Shown here: one piece after another, positions 20,736 through 33,200 of the stretch | How the letters are laid out: each line of letters begins with the position of its first letter | How positions within the stretch are numbered: the stretch's first letter is position 1 | Source: Podaxis mareebaensis | Lineage: Eukaryota; Basidiomycota; Agaricomycetes; Agaricales; Agaricaceae | Reading direction: 5' to 3' | NCBI GenBank assembly: GCA_018524725.1 | Contig: JAEUWP010000400.1 | Coordinates: forward strand, 1 to 64,000 | DNA length: 64,000 nt | The notes under the pieces: model-generated | What the model saw: the letters and a program-made list of their open reading frames with translations, nothing else | Told to the model about the DNA's origin: nothing | The model's database searches: none | Program-made: the position numbers and the translations under genes

Positions 20736-23700
20736 ATGCTCCCAGGTTCCCTCGGTGGTCAGAACGGTGCCCCGCCCCCGTCATCGCTGCAATCGGCCTT
20801 ACAGATGGACCCTAACCAGCACCTTCAGTTGCAACAAGGCGTTCCTCCCCCTCAGGGACCAATGTCTCCGGGCGCAAATGCACCAAAAAGGAGACGCAAA
20901 CCCGACGACGAGGGCGGAGGAGCAGCAGAGCCGCGTCGACTGCGTCGGTCGCATGAAGCATGTGCGAGATGCAGGAGCAAGAAAATCAAGGCAAGTCCCG
21001 TCGGTCTCCCCCGGCGGCAACTTCCATCCTTACCCGTCGCTTCCGCTCATCCCATGTCCTCTTCATCGTACAGTGCGACTCAAAACATCCAAGGTGTACT
21101 GCCTGCGCAACAGCTGGCACAGTATGCAACCAAGAAGACAGGCATCGCCAAATACTCACCCCCCGCGGTCTCACCATGCGCATGGAACAGATGCTCGCCC
21201 AGTGCGAGGCTCTTCTCAAGCATTTCATCCAGGACTTCGACATAAACCGCCTTGAAGAATTCCTTGCACGCCAGGGTATTGATCCAAACAGCATCACCGC
21301 GGCCAACTTATCAGCCGACTTCCAAATCCAGGAGAACGCCGCCAGGCCTTTCCAGATGGATCATGCTTCCCCTCCAAACCAGCAGCCCTCTCCCAAGGCC
21401 TACCCAATGTATCCCGGACCGCCGATGTTGCCTCCTTATCCTCATCATATGATGCATTATCCTGGTCCCTATCCGCCGCCTTTGCATCCTCACATGCAAG
21501 GTCCTCCCGGTCTCTATACACCTTTTCCTCCAGGTCCCTATGGGCCCCCACCACCAGGCCATCCAGGCCCCCCTCCTCCCCAACCAGCTCCAGGTCCCCC
21601 GCCAGCGCCACCCGCTCAATCCCAACCTCAGCCTCAGCCTCAATCCCAGCCTCAGCCTCAGCCTCAGCCCCAGCCCCAGCCCCAACCTCAACCTCAACCT
21701 TCAATCCAACACCGTTTGTCGATCGCCAAAGGAACCGATCCCAATGGCAACGACATGTCCAACACCGAGGCTCTTGCGAAAAACTTTGGTGTTCCTCCCA
21801 CCTTTGTCGGAGACTTTACTGGCGCTACCGACAAAGAAGATCTCGCTGTTGGTTACAACGGCCTCACGTCTGGCCGGGATCGCACCTTCCACGAGACCAT
21901 GAAACCCCGTAACACAGCTTATTGGATCGCTGTGTCACTTCCGCGCAACGGTTCGGTTCCAAATACCCTGGCTTTGGCCTCTCAAAATCAAAACGGCACC
22001 GCCAGTTCTACCATCACGGTCTGGCTTCCAAAGGACAAGAACATGTTTAACAAAATCGTTGATGTCTACTTCACTCGTCTTAACATTCACCGACCTGTCT
22101 TCATGCGCAAAGAATTCGACAAAATTGTCAGCGATATGTACGGGCAGACTACTGCCATCCATGATCCTGGCCACATCTGTAGCGTCTATCTCATCCTTGC
22201 CCTCGGTACCCTTAGTGAACTGAACCACCGCGCCGCTGATGCCGACATTGAAAACAAGACGGACTCTAAGAACATCAGCTCCGTAGCCAAAGATCTCATG
22301 CCAGCTGACTGGCCCGAGCATGATGAATTCTTTGAGCGTGCACTTTCAGTCAAGCCAGACTTGAGGGTGTCTATTTCGAGTCTGCAGGCATTGATTCTTC
22401 TTCATTGGTACCTGTATACTGAGGTACGTAAAATGTTTTTCCTCTCCTAGACCTGAGCTGATTTGCACCTCAGCGACAAGGGCGAACTCTGTGGCGTCTC
22501 GTCGGAAGTCTGGTGCGACTCTCGATCGAGCTGGGCCTACATCATGACCCATCTACCCAATACGTTCCTTCGCCCCAAGGCCCTCACTTGCCTATGGTTC
22601 CTCTGTTCACCGAGGAGGAGCGTCAACTTCGTATTCGTCTCTGGGGCATCGTCCTTGTCCACGACCGAGGGACATCTATTCTCCTTGGGCGTCCCCTCGC
22701 TATCGCTCCTTCCGATTCCAACACCCCCCGCCCTTCTCGATCCAAAAGCAATCGTCACGATGACTTCTCGGAACACTTTGAACTGTCACATCCTGTAGCA
22801 TCTATTCAAGCTGATGTGATCAATAGTCTCTACACGCCAAAGAGACAGGCTGGTGACACTGTCATGCGCAACGCTACCAGAATCATTAAGAGCATGGTGG
22901 AATTCCGGAGAGGCCTGCCAGAGAGGTACAAATACTACTTCAACGGGACGAAAGATTGGCCACTCGATAAGAAGAGTAAACTGGTGCAAGGAATTACGGA
23001 GGACGAAGGCCTCACTCTTCTCAAACTCGGCATCGCGAGGATTCTCCTTCTTCGCGCGCTATTCAGTTCCAAAGAGCTTAGTTATCCCAGCCGACATCAG
23101 GCTCTTGTTGATGGTAAGCGGATCAATCCCTTTCCAAAAAGGAAACATGCTGACGTACTGTTTCTTTAGCTATCATCACCTCGCACAACGTCATCGTCAT
23201 TCATAACAAACTAATTCGTTTTCCCGACGTCGCGTTCTTCACCTCTCCCATTCCCCTTCACATTGCTGCTATGGTCATTCTCTATGGCCATATGTCCCGC
23301 TGCGAGGTTTTACCACTCCAGACAGCGCTCGAAGATCTTTGGATGGCACTAGACATGATTCCGCGTTTCCGATGGAGATGGGAACGTAAAGATGCTGCGG
23401 GGGGACATCCTCTCATCGCACGTCTTGTCGAACATGTCATGAATGTTGACTTGCATACTATTGGACCCTGTTCTCATCCCGTCCTTATTTGCGAACCCGA
23501 GTGGGATGAAGAGGGACCAGCATCTCCACGCACCAAATCCTCGCAGACAACACCCACCATCTCTACTGCAACCTACGGCCAAACTGGCCCCATGAGCTAT
23601 GGCACCGTCGTTCGCTCTATGAATGGTGGACCCTCGATGAATAATGTCGGACATAACGGTGCCGGTACTAATACCCCGCCCGACAAGAGACTCGTAGACA

Positions 23701-24064
23701 TGCCTCCTGGGCTCTTCTATCCCTTCTACCCCGAAGCCCCTGTCTCACATGAAGTACTTCAAAGCAACGGCTCCTCGGCTCAGCAAACACAAGATGGTCA
23801 AACTCACCAGAGCCGTGATTACAGCCACCTCTTGGCCGCCGCCGCTGCAGCCCAAGATGGATCATATGAACCTGGCCAAAACGCGTTCATGTCTGAGGAG
23901 AGAACGCCACCTCCTTCTCAACCACACGGAAATGTATGGATTCAACAAGTTAGCTACTTTCAAAATGCCACCGGTTAAGTTTTGCTAACTTGGGTTCTCC
24001 GTCACAGGGTCAGCCGCCGAGACAAGGAATGCAGCAGTTTTCCGTTCACCCTCAATCTCAATGA
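20736..24064 (+). CDS. Zn(II)2Cys6 fungal transcription factor
   Basis: This is a nuclear DNA-binding regulator. It starts at ATG 20736 (MLPGSLGGQNGAPPPSSLQ). A basic patch APKRRRKPDDE precedes the binuclear zinc cluster CARCRSKKIK/CDSKHPRCTACATAGTVC, which matches Cx2Cx6Cx6Cx2Cx6C. The cluster is cut by an intron at 20991-21073 that starts with GC rather than GT. A linker helix follows (LTMRMEQMLAQCEALLKHFI), then a Pro/Gln/Tyr-rich region with a long PQ repeat (about 21616-21699). The fungal-specific regulatory (middle homology) domain follows at about 22030-23500. It includes VDVYFTRLNIHRPVFMRKEF, HICSVYLILALGTLSELNHR, RLVGSLVRLSIELGLHHDP and LWGIVLVHDRGTSILLGRPL. The tail is Ser/Gln-rich, ending SVHPQSQ (TGA 24062-24064). 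Targets are unknown. Confidence 0.9.
20991..21073 (+). other. GC-AG intron inside the zinc cluster
   Basis: The intron starts GCAAGTCCC directly after ATC AAG and ends CGTACAG before TGC GAC. Removing it joins KKIK to CDSK, and no GT donor nearby keeps the sixth-spaced cysteine. GC-AG introns with an otherwise strong AAG|GCAAGT match are known but uncommon in fungi. Confidence 0.88.
21616..21699 (+). repeat. Pro-Gln dipeptide-coding repeat
   Basis: Tandem CCT CAG / CCC CAG / CCT CAA units encode alternating Pro and Gln in the linker of the Zn2Cys6 regulator. The hexameric unit makes it a likely site of length polymorphism. Confidence 0.9.
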
Positions 24065-27000
24065 AGACGGCCAAGTGACGCCTAGACTTGTACATGTATA
24101 TCTCACTGCCATCCATTCCTCTGTGTTTCTTCTAATCCTTACTATGCTGCTTCGTTACCTATTGTCTCTTTGCCCGTTCTCTCCTGCGCTCGTCTTTGTA
24201 TTGTGCTCTATCGGTTTTTTAATGACATTACCTTTTCACTCGTTGTATTATCACTTCTTTTCTGTCTTCCCGATATTTAACGTTTTGAGATCCTTTGCCT
24301 ACCTTAACTTTGACTTGGTTTTGAGACCGTTCCCTGCTCGTGCATTTGTTATAAAACCAAATGCTCAATTGCTTCTGCCTCAGGCATTTACATTTCGGCT
24401 ATAAATACCCGTCCGCTAACCGAAAGGTTCGTCCCGGTTTGCTGATATTATTATTCAAATCTCTATACGAAAGCCTCCTCGCTATGTCTTCTCTTGTTTA
24501 CATGTAATATGACACCCTATGCCAGGTTTCGCGACCGCAGCAACGCTTGGTGCTCGTTTATATGCGTTCAAGTTCTCCATGCAAATTGCGCAAGTGCATT
24601 TTACGTGTAATACTCACGACCGGGAAAAGGCAAAGGTTTCTGCGGGTGAAAACCAACGAGGAAAGGAGGCGAAAGAGCCAGAGTGAGGTCCAGCAGACCT
24701 TCGTATCTGAAATGAAGGACGGTGGTTAGGTCCATCGAGGATATAGTGCCTCTCGGTTGGCAACCTGTTGGATGTTGGATCAGGTGTAGGTCTGAGGCGC
24801 TTACGACGTCAAGGACCGCCTTCCGAGCCCATACCTCTCCTTCGCCTAGACGTAGGCTAGGAGAAGGCTTCTTTTCCACGTTTTCCCGGTTCTTGGAAGT
24901 CGTCGATTTAGTCTGAGCGCCACGGATTAATGCCTGAAGCCTGAACAACAACATCAGCACCATTGCGAGTAGATGCACCTGGTTTGGAGTTCATCCCCCA
25001 AATTCGCCGCGGAAAGGTCGGATGATGCAGGCTGCAAGTTGGTCTGATGAATTATATCTGACACGTACACTACGTTCTTCACCTCGCGTATACGTTTGCC
25101 ACAAAAAAAAACATGTTCTCCTCCGAGAAGCCGCGGCTTCCCTCGTACTTTTGCCGACTACCTTTCCACAAAGGCAATACCTAATCACAGTCAGTGGTGA
25201 CCGGGATGACTATTGACCAAGCGGCGAACCTCCGGGAAATCCACTTTGTTCCTTTTCCCGTCCCCGAGGCGAATATTGCACTTGCCTTGCAGTGATATCC
25301 ATTACTGTCTCCTGTGGTTTGGTCTGCTCCACGCAAGTGTAAACGATCGTCCTGACGGATCCCTGGTACGGCTCCAGGGAGATCAGAGAAGCTCTGCTCT
25401 GTTTGGGTCGTTTGCTTCATACCGCGAAGATGCCTGGAAGGCAGAATGGCCGGATAGTACTTTGGTAGAACGGTGTCCCGTAGCATAGAGGGTAAAACCT
25501 GATTGAGCGAAGGCTCTTACGCCTTGGAACGAGCACCCTGCATGCCTCGGTCTGAAGCTGAGAGTGGGATAACAGTTTGTAGTTTTCTCCACCGGCTCTC
25601 TGGGTATACGCCAGCGTAGGAGTGTGTGCGGCAGCAAGAGGCTTGCTTGAGCCTTGGTGAACATGCGTTAACTCTTCCGTTCAATTGCCACTAAGGAGGA
25701 TAGTTGACTAGCTCCTGACCATCTCCTTCTTGATGATCAAAATGTTTAGGAGCACGTCAGGTTTGCCATTGACGGTCGCCTTCGAACAATGTATCACCCG
25801 GAGAATCACCTTCTTTGGCCATCTCCCTCGAAGATTCTTTGCGGCGAGGATTTCTGAGGGACAAATTACAGTGCAAATAAATCGAAAGCACATACACCCA
25901 AGCTGGTGATGGGCGCGCACCTTCAAGTCTGAAATTGACCACTTCGCCTCTATGAACTTGTCTATTGGTGGCACAATCAGATCGTAGACCGTTGCTATGA
26001 CACTGTTTATTAGTCCCCTACGATGTTGCGCCCGACTTGCGGTTGATTGACAGGACAGTGCCTAGCGCCACACCTTGGGCTACCTCTTCATATGTTGTCC
26101 ATTTCTCGACTCTGAGGTAAGGGTATCGATTACTTTCCCAAATGCTTTGCAGTCGCCTGTCCTTGATCAAGCCGTTATACGCGTTCCTTGGTGTCTAGAT
26201 GAGGATCTTATCAACAAGCACGCTTTGATATAGGGAGGGATGGAAGTGACGGAGAGACAATCGGGATACGGTGGAGGAGAACAAGGGCAATCTGGGATGT
26301 GGAAGGGAAAAGCTCAGCGGCGACCTCCTGAACTTATTACCTATACCTGTATCTTAAAATGAATACATGATCAGAATAAAGTACTGGACACATTGTACAC
26401 GTAAGGTTCGTAGACAATGTCACGGAGCAGAAAGCAACGTGTATAGGATACTAGTACAACAAGAACTCTATCTATGGTTGTGTGAAGATGGAACGAAACG
26501 GCAAGGGAAAAGATGTGTACTCCAGGTGGGAAAGAGATGTTAGACAGTAATGCATGCAGAATAAACCAGAATGAGACGACCCAATTCGATCGTATGCTTT
26601 GCGTGAGAGGAGAACCATAATCTAAGGCGGGGAACCAATGGCAAGACTTGTGATAAATATTTGGGAAGTGGTGGTGACGAAGATAGCATCGCAATAAGAA
26701 GCTGTGGAAGACAAGTGATTGAAGCGGATCAATAATAAGTAGGGAGACGGCCAACTGGAATGAGGGGCATGGAAGAAGCATGGGTAACACCAGGGTGCGG
26801 CTCGTAAAGGGGTAAATGGATACTTCAGACTGGTGGAGTGCGGCATCGTGACCTGATGGTGGGCAGGATGATGTGGGCAGATGATTGTCGGCCGTGGGCA
26901 TATGATATATCTGAGAAGCCAGACATCAAGCGTGTAACACCGATGTATGAAAATATGGATAATGGGCGTTGCGGGAGGTATAGCCGCAGGCGACGATGAG

Positions 27001-27174
27001 CTACAACCCATGCCACACAACGGATTGTTGGTAGTCCTCAAGGTTTCCAAGACGTGAAAACCAGGGTGTGCAGGAAGATGATCATACTTGGCAGTGTGGA
27101 AGGAAGGGTGAGAGGTTAGGTCCCAAAGAGGATATGTCGCGGATTAGGTGACGGAGGAATGGATGTTATCGGCG
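24065..27174 (-). other. Interval with fragmentary minus-strand coding signs
   Basis: No complete gene can be assembled over these 3.1 kb. Several minus-strand pieces read like protein. About 26200-26090 gives RLQSIWESNRYPYLRVEKW then TTYEEVA. About 26010-25920 gives VYDLIVPPIDKFIEAKWSIS, and about 25370-25290 gives EPYQGSVRTIVYTCVEQTK. 24978-24601 gives a frame ending LVGFHPQKPLPFPGREYYT. They lie in the same order on one strand but are separated by stops and frame changes that plausible introns do not all resolve. This could be an unrecognised many-intron gene or a decaying one. 26371-27174 looks like 3' sequence of the J-domain gene. Confidence 0.35.
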
Positions 27175-28295
27175 TCACTTGAGTATCTTCTCCATCTTCT
27201 CCAACGCTGTGTCCACGCCTTTGATCAATCGTGTTACGTGTCGAGGGAACAGCCTCTTTTCGTTCTCCCTGGCGGCCTCACGTACCGCGGTTTGATCGCT
27301 TAGTGCTTGCTCTAGGACAATGGGAAGGCCCAAGGTTATGCGTGTCAGCTGGATAGTCAGCCTTGTACGGCCAAGGATATCGAAGTATGACAACTGCTTG
27401 AATGCATGTTGTACTTCAAGGAGTCTGGACAGCTCGTTATGAAGAGCGTAGATACATGTTCGGCATGCTACAAAAGGAATGAGCGTGGACACTCGCCAAG
27501 AATGAGAGGAACTCACTTAATGCTCGTTCACGGATAGCTTCAAGAGCAACGAGGACGGAGTTGATGGAGTCCTCGCCCAGTTTTATCGATGGGTTAACGT
27601 CGTTAATCGCTTCTGTAGAACAAGTCAGTCAAGGTTTCCGTAACCTCATCAAAATGGGTAACTAGTGCGCACTTAGTAGCGTCCGGATCACCTCCAAATC
27701 ACCATCCAGAAAATCATTGAAGACACCCAGAACAACACCTTTCAATGTCTCCTCGGCGTGGCTAGCAGGGTGCATGGCGAAAACGTCATATGTAGAGTCC
27801 GATGAACGTGTGTCATATATACGCTTTAGCGACGGCTTGCTGAGAACATCATAGGCAACAGCAACCTTTTGGAAAGCATGAGTAGCGTCGGGATTATCGG
27901 GAAATTTACTTCACGGAAATTCAGTAAAAAAATGCGTTTCACGTGAACGAGGAACCTTACTCTGGATGACATGCTTTACTACGCGCTAGGTAGGCCCTCC
28001 GAAGGGTCACCTTGTCAAGGGTCGGAGCCTTGGGTACGCCAAGAATGTCATAGAGACAGTTGTTGGAAAGGACGGACTTGAGTACTCGTAGTCGTTCGGT
28101 CTCAGACAAGGAAGGATCGGGGACAGGCTGAGACAGAGATGAGGAAGAGGGCTCTGCAGGCGCTGGGGGTTCAGCAACCCAGGTGAGGTATTTTCGTTCG
28201 TAATTTTCGATATCTTTGTCCTCCTCCTCGTCGATAGGCAGATGAAAGTATGTGCTCGCTTTCGGATCCCATGAATAAAGGTCTGTGACTTGCAT
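27175..28295 (-). CDS. J-domain (DnaJ) co-chaperone
   Basis: J proteins stimulate Hsp70 ATPase activity. The start chosen is ATG 28295 (MQVTDLYSWDPKASTYFHLP). An acidic N-terminal region of about 70 residues precedes the J domain, NCLYDILGVPKAPTLDKVTL...ARSKACHPDKFPDNPDATH, then AFQKVAVAYDVLSKPSLKRI. The HPD triad is complete only after splicing: exon 1 ends CAT CCA GA at 27961 and exon 2 starts with T at 27908, across a 52-bp intron. The rest (VFAMHPASHAEETLKGVV, EAIRERALTCRTCIYALHNE, terminal MEKILK) is helical and lacks the Gly/Phe and zinc regions, so this is a class III J protein. The frame before 28295 is open but has no ATG. Client and compartment are unknown. Confidence 0.85.
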
Positions 28296-28637
28296 AGCAA
28301 ACGGACATACCTGTATTGAGGGCGTAGGAGAACATCGACAGTACCTACGGTGGTGTGGATGTCACCAAACACGATGTCTGGGATGAGTGATGTGTTGGAA
28401 GAGTAAGAAGGGGAGGGGGGGTCAAGATAGTCATCAAAGGCACTGGGTGGTTATCACATGCCTCTGCCCATGTTTTTCTCGTGATAAACTTATGCCATTC
28501 TCAGGGGTACAAACAAAATCCCAATACAACAGCATACAACCCGGTCCGTACTCCATGACATTGCATAGTCGGACTCTACAGATAACACCCTGAACCCAAA
28601 ACTCGCTATCCTCGTCGGAACAAGAACTATACCGCCA

Positions 28638-29991
28638 TCAGCGTACGTTCGCCCCAATGCTTTCTGCCAACTTCCGTGCTGCTCTCCTCACCTCTCCTCG
28701 CTCTCCCATCACCGTTAGTCTGACGATTTCCTCGTCCTTGAGGTATTCGTTTGCAGTCTCGCTGCGAACGACGCTCAAGTTGTAGCGCCCAAATGCCCAA
28801 TTGAGAATGTAGACAGAAGGCGCATCTGAGCCGTTATCAATCAACCGAACGAAACCTTTTACTCTCCATGTGTTTTCCTTCGATAGGGTTTGAAGTGCTC
28901 TTGCCAAGGTATCCCGCGCCAGAGCCTTCCCCACATGCGGAAAATCTACAGAACCGTGGTCTTTGCAATCGGTGCACACGCCAGCGCTGTGATCATGCGG
29001 GTGTTTCTCTAGAATTCCTCCACTGAATAATGTCACTGTTTCCACTTCATCGTGATGCGTCCCGTCCCCGTTTGTCAGTGTTGACGAAGGCTCGAGGAAT
29101 AGTTTGGACTGTAAGCCAAAGATAAGGTTAGGATCAACACCGTTTCTGCCTTGACATTTGATTTTTGGGGTTGTGTCGTTCAACGTGTTCAAATGATCGA
29201 TAACTTCGTCAAGCTGTCGTTCGGAAACATGTTCCCATTTGTTCTGCATCTGTTTTAGCCACTATTCTTTCAAGAAAACTCCGTGAATGCTTACAATTAA
29301 AATGATATCAGTATACGAAGCCTGCATTCGCGCAGTTGGTGATTGATCTTCATAACCAATGAAGTTCTCTGCGTCGATGACGGTGACGATGGCATCCAGT
29401 TTTAGGTCCCCTTCTGTCTGTTTCTCTATCTCTCTAATTTGAAAGGCAAGAGTTGCTGGGAATGCCGAGCCACTACAAGGAAATAACATCCATGAGTCGT
29501 TCTTATGACGGATGATAATCCGAAAACCGGTGGACGAACGAGCACTCGATCAATATGCGATCTGGGCGGAATTTTTCTGTTGAACATGGATCAGCGCATG
29601 AAGTTCCATAGCCTGTTGGACAACGCACCTCTGATTTCAAGGAGGGCCGTTTGCATTTGGCCTACGAGTACACAGCACCTGGGGCCGGGATTTAATATTG
29701 TCGAGTCGGCAGGTTAGTTGCAGCTCACATGCAGCCATTGAGAATTTCGCTGACGCCGGCCAAACTCGATTCATTCGCGAGCTTACTGTCCACTGTCAAG
29801 CCATGTTAAGCAGGAAGTTTATCCGCCCACTGCTTGGACAGACCTTCTATATCACCGTATTCGTTCTTCAGCAAGACAGCTTTATAGCCCTTTGGCAACT
29901 TTGGAAGGAGGGAAAGGATGATCGAAGTCTTTCCTGCACCCAGAAAGCCCGTAAAAACGGTGATTGGGATGGGAGACTTTTCTGTCGACAT
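28638..29991 (-). CDS. CobW/COG0523-family metallochaperone GTPase
   Basis: This family comprises G3E GTPases that deliver metals; the eukaryotic ZNG1 branch passes zinc to methionine aminopeptidase. It starts at ATG 29991 with ITVFTGFLGAGKTSIILSLL (Walker A GFLGAGKT) and LLKNEYGDIEVDS. After an intron near 29725 comes NGCMCCVLVGQMQTALLEI, the CxCC metal motif, which is split between ATG codon bases. Further on are DAIVTVIDAENFIGYE, ASYTDIILINKWE (the NKxD-like guanine motif appears as NKWE), and the CobW C-terminal domain RVKGFVRLID. A His-rich patch (KHPHDHSAGVCTDCKDHG) may bind metal. The stop is TGA at 28638-28640. It is divergent from CWH43 with a 246-bp gap. Confidence 0.9.
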
Positions 29992-30237
29992 TAGGGGGAC
30001 CAGGAAGGAGTACTCTGTGCGCTGTCATGTCGCTCACTTGGGTCTTTCCGTTGCGTTGCGATCGGAAGGGATGAACGGAACTGAACCACGTGCACGTAGA
30101 TCGCGTGACTATTTAATAACCATTTGACGCTCGTGGCCGTGATGAGGGGTGAACACGGCGGCTAACAACATATTCTCACATTAGTAGTCTTCGTGCGGTG
30201 TTTGTCGCTCCTCGCCGCGTCTTTGTACATAACAACC

Positions 30238-33200
30238 ATGGGTGGGGTGCCCCTGAGCACAGTCACCCTCAAAGCTGCCACTGTCGCTAGAACCCATACC
30301 GTTCTCGCTTATATTGCTTTCACCTCCGCGTTGAGCATCGGCTGTCTGTTACACTACAAGAAGATAGTCAAGAATGGCGTAGCTGGCTACCCTCAAGAAT
30401 GGTTTCCTTCTGTATCCGCGACGTGAGTGCAATCTCGTATTTCTGTCGATGTCTCTCGCTGGAATACCCGCATGTAGTATCGGTGACTGGTATCCAGAAC
30501 GCAATATATTCCAAATCCTCATCGCGCTGACTTCGGGTCCTCGATTCGCTCTTGTGTATCTCCAATACTATCTCCAAACCCGGCAAACCAGGAACTCTTT
30601 CTGGCCGGCTTTTCTCCTTGTTACTGGAGTCATCCGCACGCTTTCATGCGGGGGATGGGTGTACATTACGTCAAGCGACGACCACGATGCACACGATGTC
30701 TTCATGATTTTGTACATGGTCTGTAATCTTCCTTGGATGGTTGGTGGTGTACTTTCCTCGCAGGGACGAAAAGTTCGAAGAAGGCGGTGCGTCCCTTTCT
30801 CCTAGTCCCTTGTCCAGTCTCACTCACCGACAATGCCAGAACTTTGGTTGCTTCTGCGTCGGTGACTGATTGAATTCTTCTATGCTTCCAATACTGACTG
30901 GCAAAAGGTTCTTCCTGTCTATTATACCGCTTGTATACTTCTTCATTCAACACAAGGTCCACCGTATACCCGGAGGTTAGTCTGTATTGCCTGGATCAGT
31001 AAAGGCGTCACTAATTGCAACATGTAGCCTATACCCAATACGCTTTCTTCGAGTGGGGTCTGATATTCTTCGACGTGTTGTACGATGCTATTTCGGAGCA
31101 GGAGTTTGCAGAGGCCGATTTGAAGGTACGTTTGGAATCTCACCATCTAGTCTTGCCCAAGTTTAGTGTTGCATCCAGATTACTGTAGGAACAGCAGTAG
31201 ATGGACAGACATCAGCGCAAATGTATCAACGTCTTCGTCGCCTGGCATAGCTCTGTCAACTGACCAGAATTCATTGGTGTCGCATTCAGAGGGTACCCAA
31301 AATCCACTGATACATCTGAGAAGCCAGATGTAAACAGCGGCTCGACTGTCAGAGTTGAGGAGATTGATATCCAACAATATGCTGAAGTATCCGCTTGGTC
31401 GACAATCACCGGATTAATCCCTAGACCGTTCCTGTCTTTCTTATCCGATGTATATTTGTGTATGTCCAACCCATCTCCTAATTTGACTTTGATTAACGCC
31501 GCCGTCTCACTAGCGTACATCTTCCAAACACTATTTACGGCTCTGATTCCAACTCTCTTCTACTTTTCTATATGGGAGCTTGGGATAGCCGGACAAGAAT
31601 TCGCTCTCCTTGCAGTTCTTTCTCCGTTCTTGCTCGGTTTCTCGTCCGTCCATGTATTTGCCAGAAGTCGGACGGGACAAGTTGTTTTGCAAAGCTTGTC
31701 GCTCTCAGGCTTGCTGGCATATCTTCTTAACAATCCTCTGCAAAGACTAGCAATCGTGACGCCTGCTGTTGCCTTCGGATCGCTTGCTGCAGCCGCGACA
31801 TGGATCGAGAGCGATGTTGGTTACCAAGCAATCGGTATGGGTCTCGTATGTGCCTGCGGACCGCACTGACCCCTTCTAGTTTACGGTTTGGGCTGGGTTG
31901 CCACTTCTCTTGCGAAGCATGCTAACCACACGAATAACCCACGTATGTGCTTGATATTTGCCCGGCAATTCTGTTAGGCTTACGTGATTTTAGTCTGGCT
32001 CTTCATCAATGGTAAATCTGGAGGCTACAACAAAACCGGATTTACCCTCGCGGTTCTCGCACTCATCGAACTCGGCACGCGAGCGCCTACCCCTCCTGGC
32101 GGTACTACCAAACCCCGTAGCCCCCATCGCCCTCACTGGGTTTCAGCTGCTCTTCCGCTCGGCGATCTCATATTCAGCATTCATAACTTTCTTGCCGAAT
32201 CTAGCACTTTGGTCGCTTGGTCTTGGACGGGGTATGAGAATGGTGTCCCTCGAGGGCCTCTGCCACATGTACACGGAGCCTTGACGATTGTCGTACAATG
32301 CCTCGGCCTTGCACTCGCCCTCTACAGTATCACAGATTCGACTTCAGACAGCGCTCCCGCATCTCAGTCGTCAGGTGGTAGGACGGAAAACGGCAAGAGC
32401 GGGGTAAAGCGGAATGTGATCTCAAACTTGAATCCCGCTCGCGCCTTGATCTCCCATCCAAACTTCTATGCCTTTGGTGCCACTTCCACTTATATTTTAT
32501 ATAAGTACAAGAACTGGCTTGGCTATACTGGCGGTTTGGGAGTAGCATTTTTCCTGATGTGCATTACTCCCATGGTCTTTGAGCGTGTCGTTACCGCTGC
32601 AAAGGCCGACGGGAGCACTCCATCCTACGTTGGACGGACGTTAGGTACTGCACTCGTGGTTTACTGTCTCCTAAACCTCGCTAGCATATTCACTGTTGCC
32701 TACGCTTTCGTTCCTGGTGGTGTTTACTTCCGTGAAAGGACCGATCTGTGAGTTCGTCATATCGTTTTTTTACCTCCGGTGCCCTAATCATGTCTCTCGT
32801 AAATCCAGGGTACTTCTCGTTCAAGTGGCACTATTCTTCCCATTGTTTGTCTCGCCTCAACGCTCCAGGATACAATCTATCAAGACTTCACCTCATTTCT
32901 CTCGCACCAAAGCGACTTATATCTACTTCCTCCTCTCAGCAATGTCTGTTATATCCGGCGTCGTTACAGTGTACAGACTTCCATCATCTCCCCCACAGCC
33001 TTTCAAACCGGGTCCAAGGATCATTCGAGCAGGGATCTGGACTGTACACTTTGGTTTCGACAATGAAGGCCATGATAGTCAGCGTGGAATCAGAAATTTG
33101 GTTAGAGACATGCAGTTGGACATTGTTGGCCTGCTTGAGACAGATCTACACGTGCGTACCCACCGAGTGTCTGTGCCCTTGGCGATTACTGATCCTGTCA

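Noticed and set aside
23982..24404. Plus-strand 140-codon frame with hydrophobic stretches
   Set aside because: It overlaps the final exon of the Zn2Cys6 regulator in another register and continues into its AT-rich 3' region; the family-consistent stop is at 24064.
26371..26901. Minus-strand 176-codon frame, hydrophobic
   Set aside because: It has no motif, is rich in Leu/Ser/His as expected for a chance frame in biased sequence, and lies downstream of the J-domain stop where 3' untranslated sequence is expected.
28296..28372. Earlier start for the J-domain protein
   Set aside because: The candidate begins with GTG, not ATG, and reads in a different register from the exon at 28295; no splice join rescues it convincingly.
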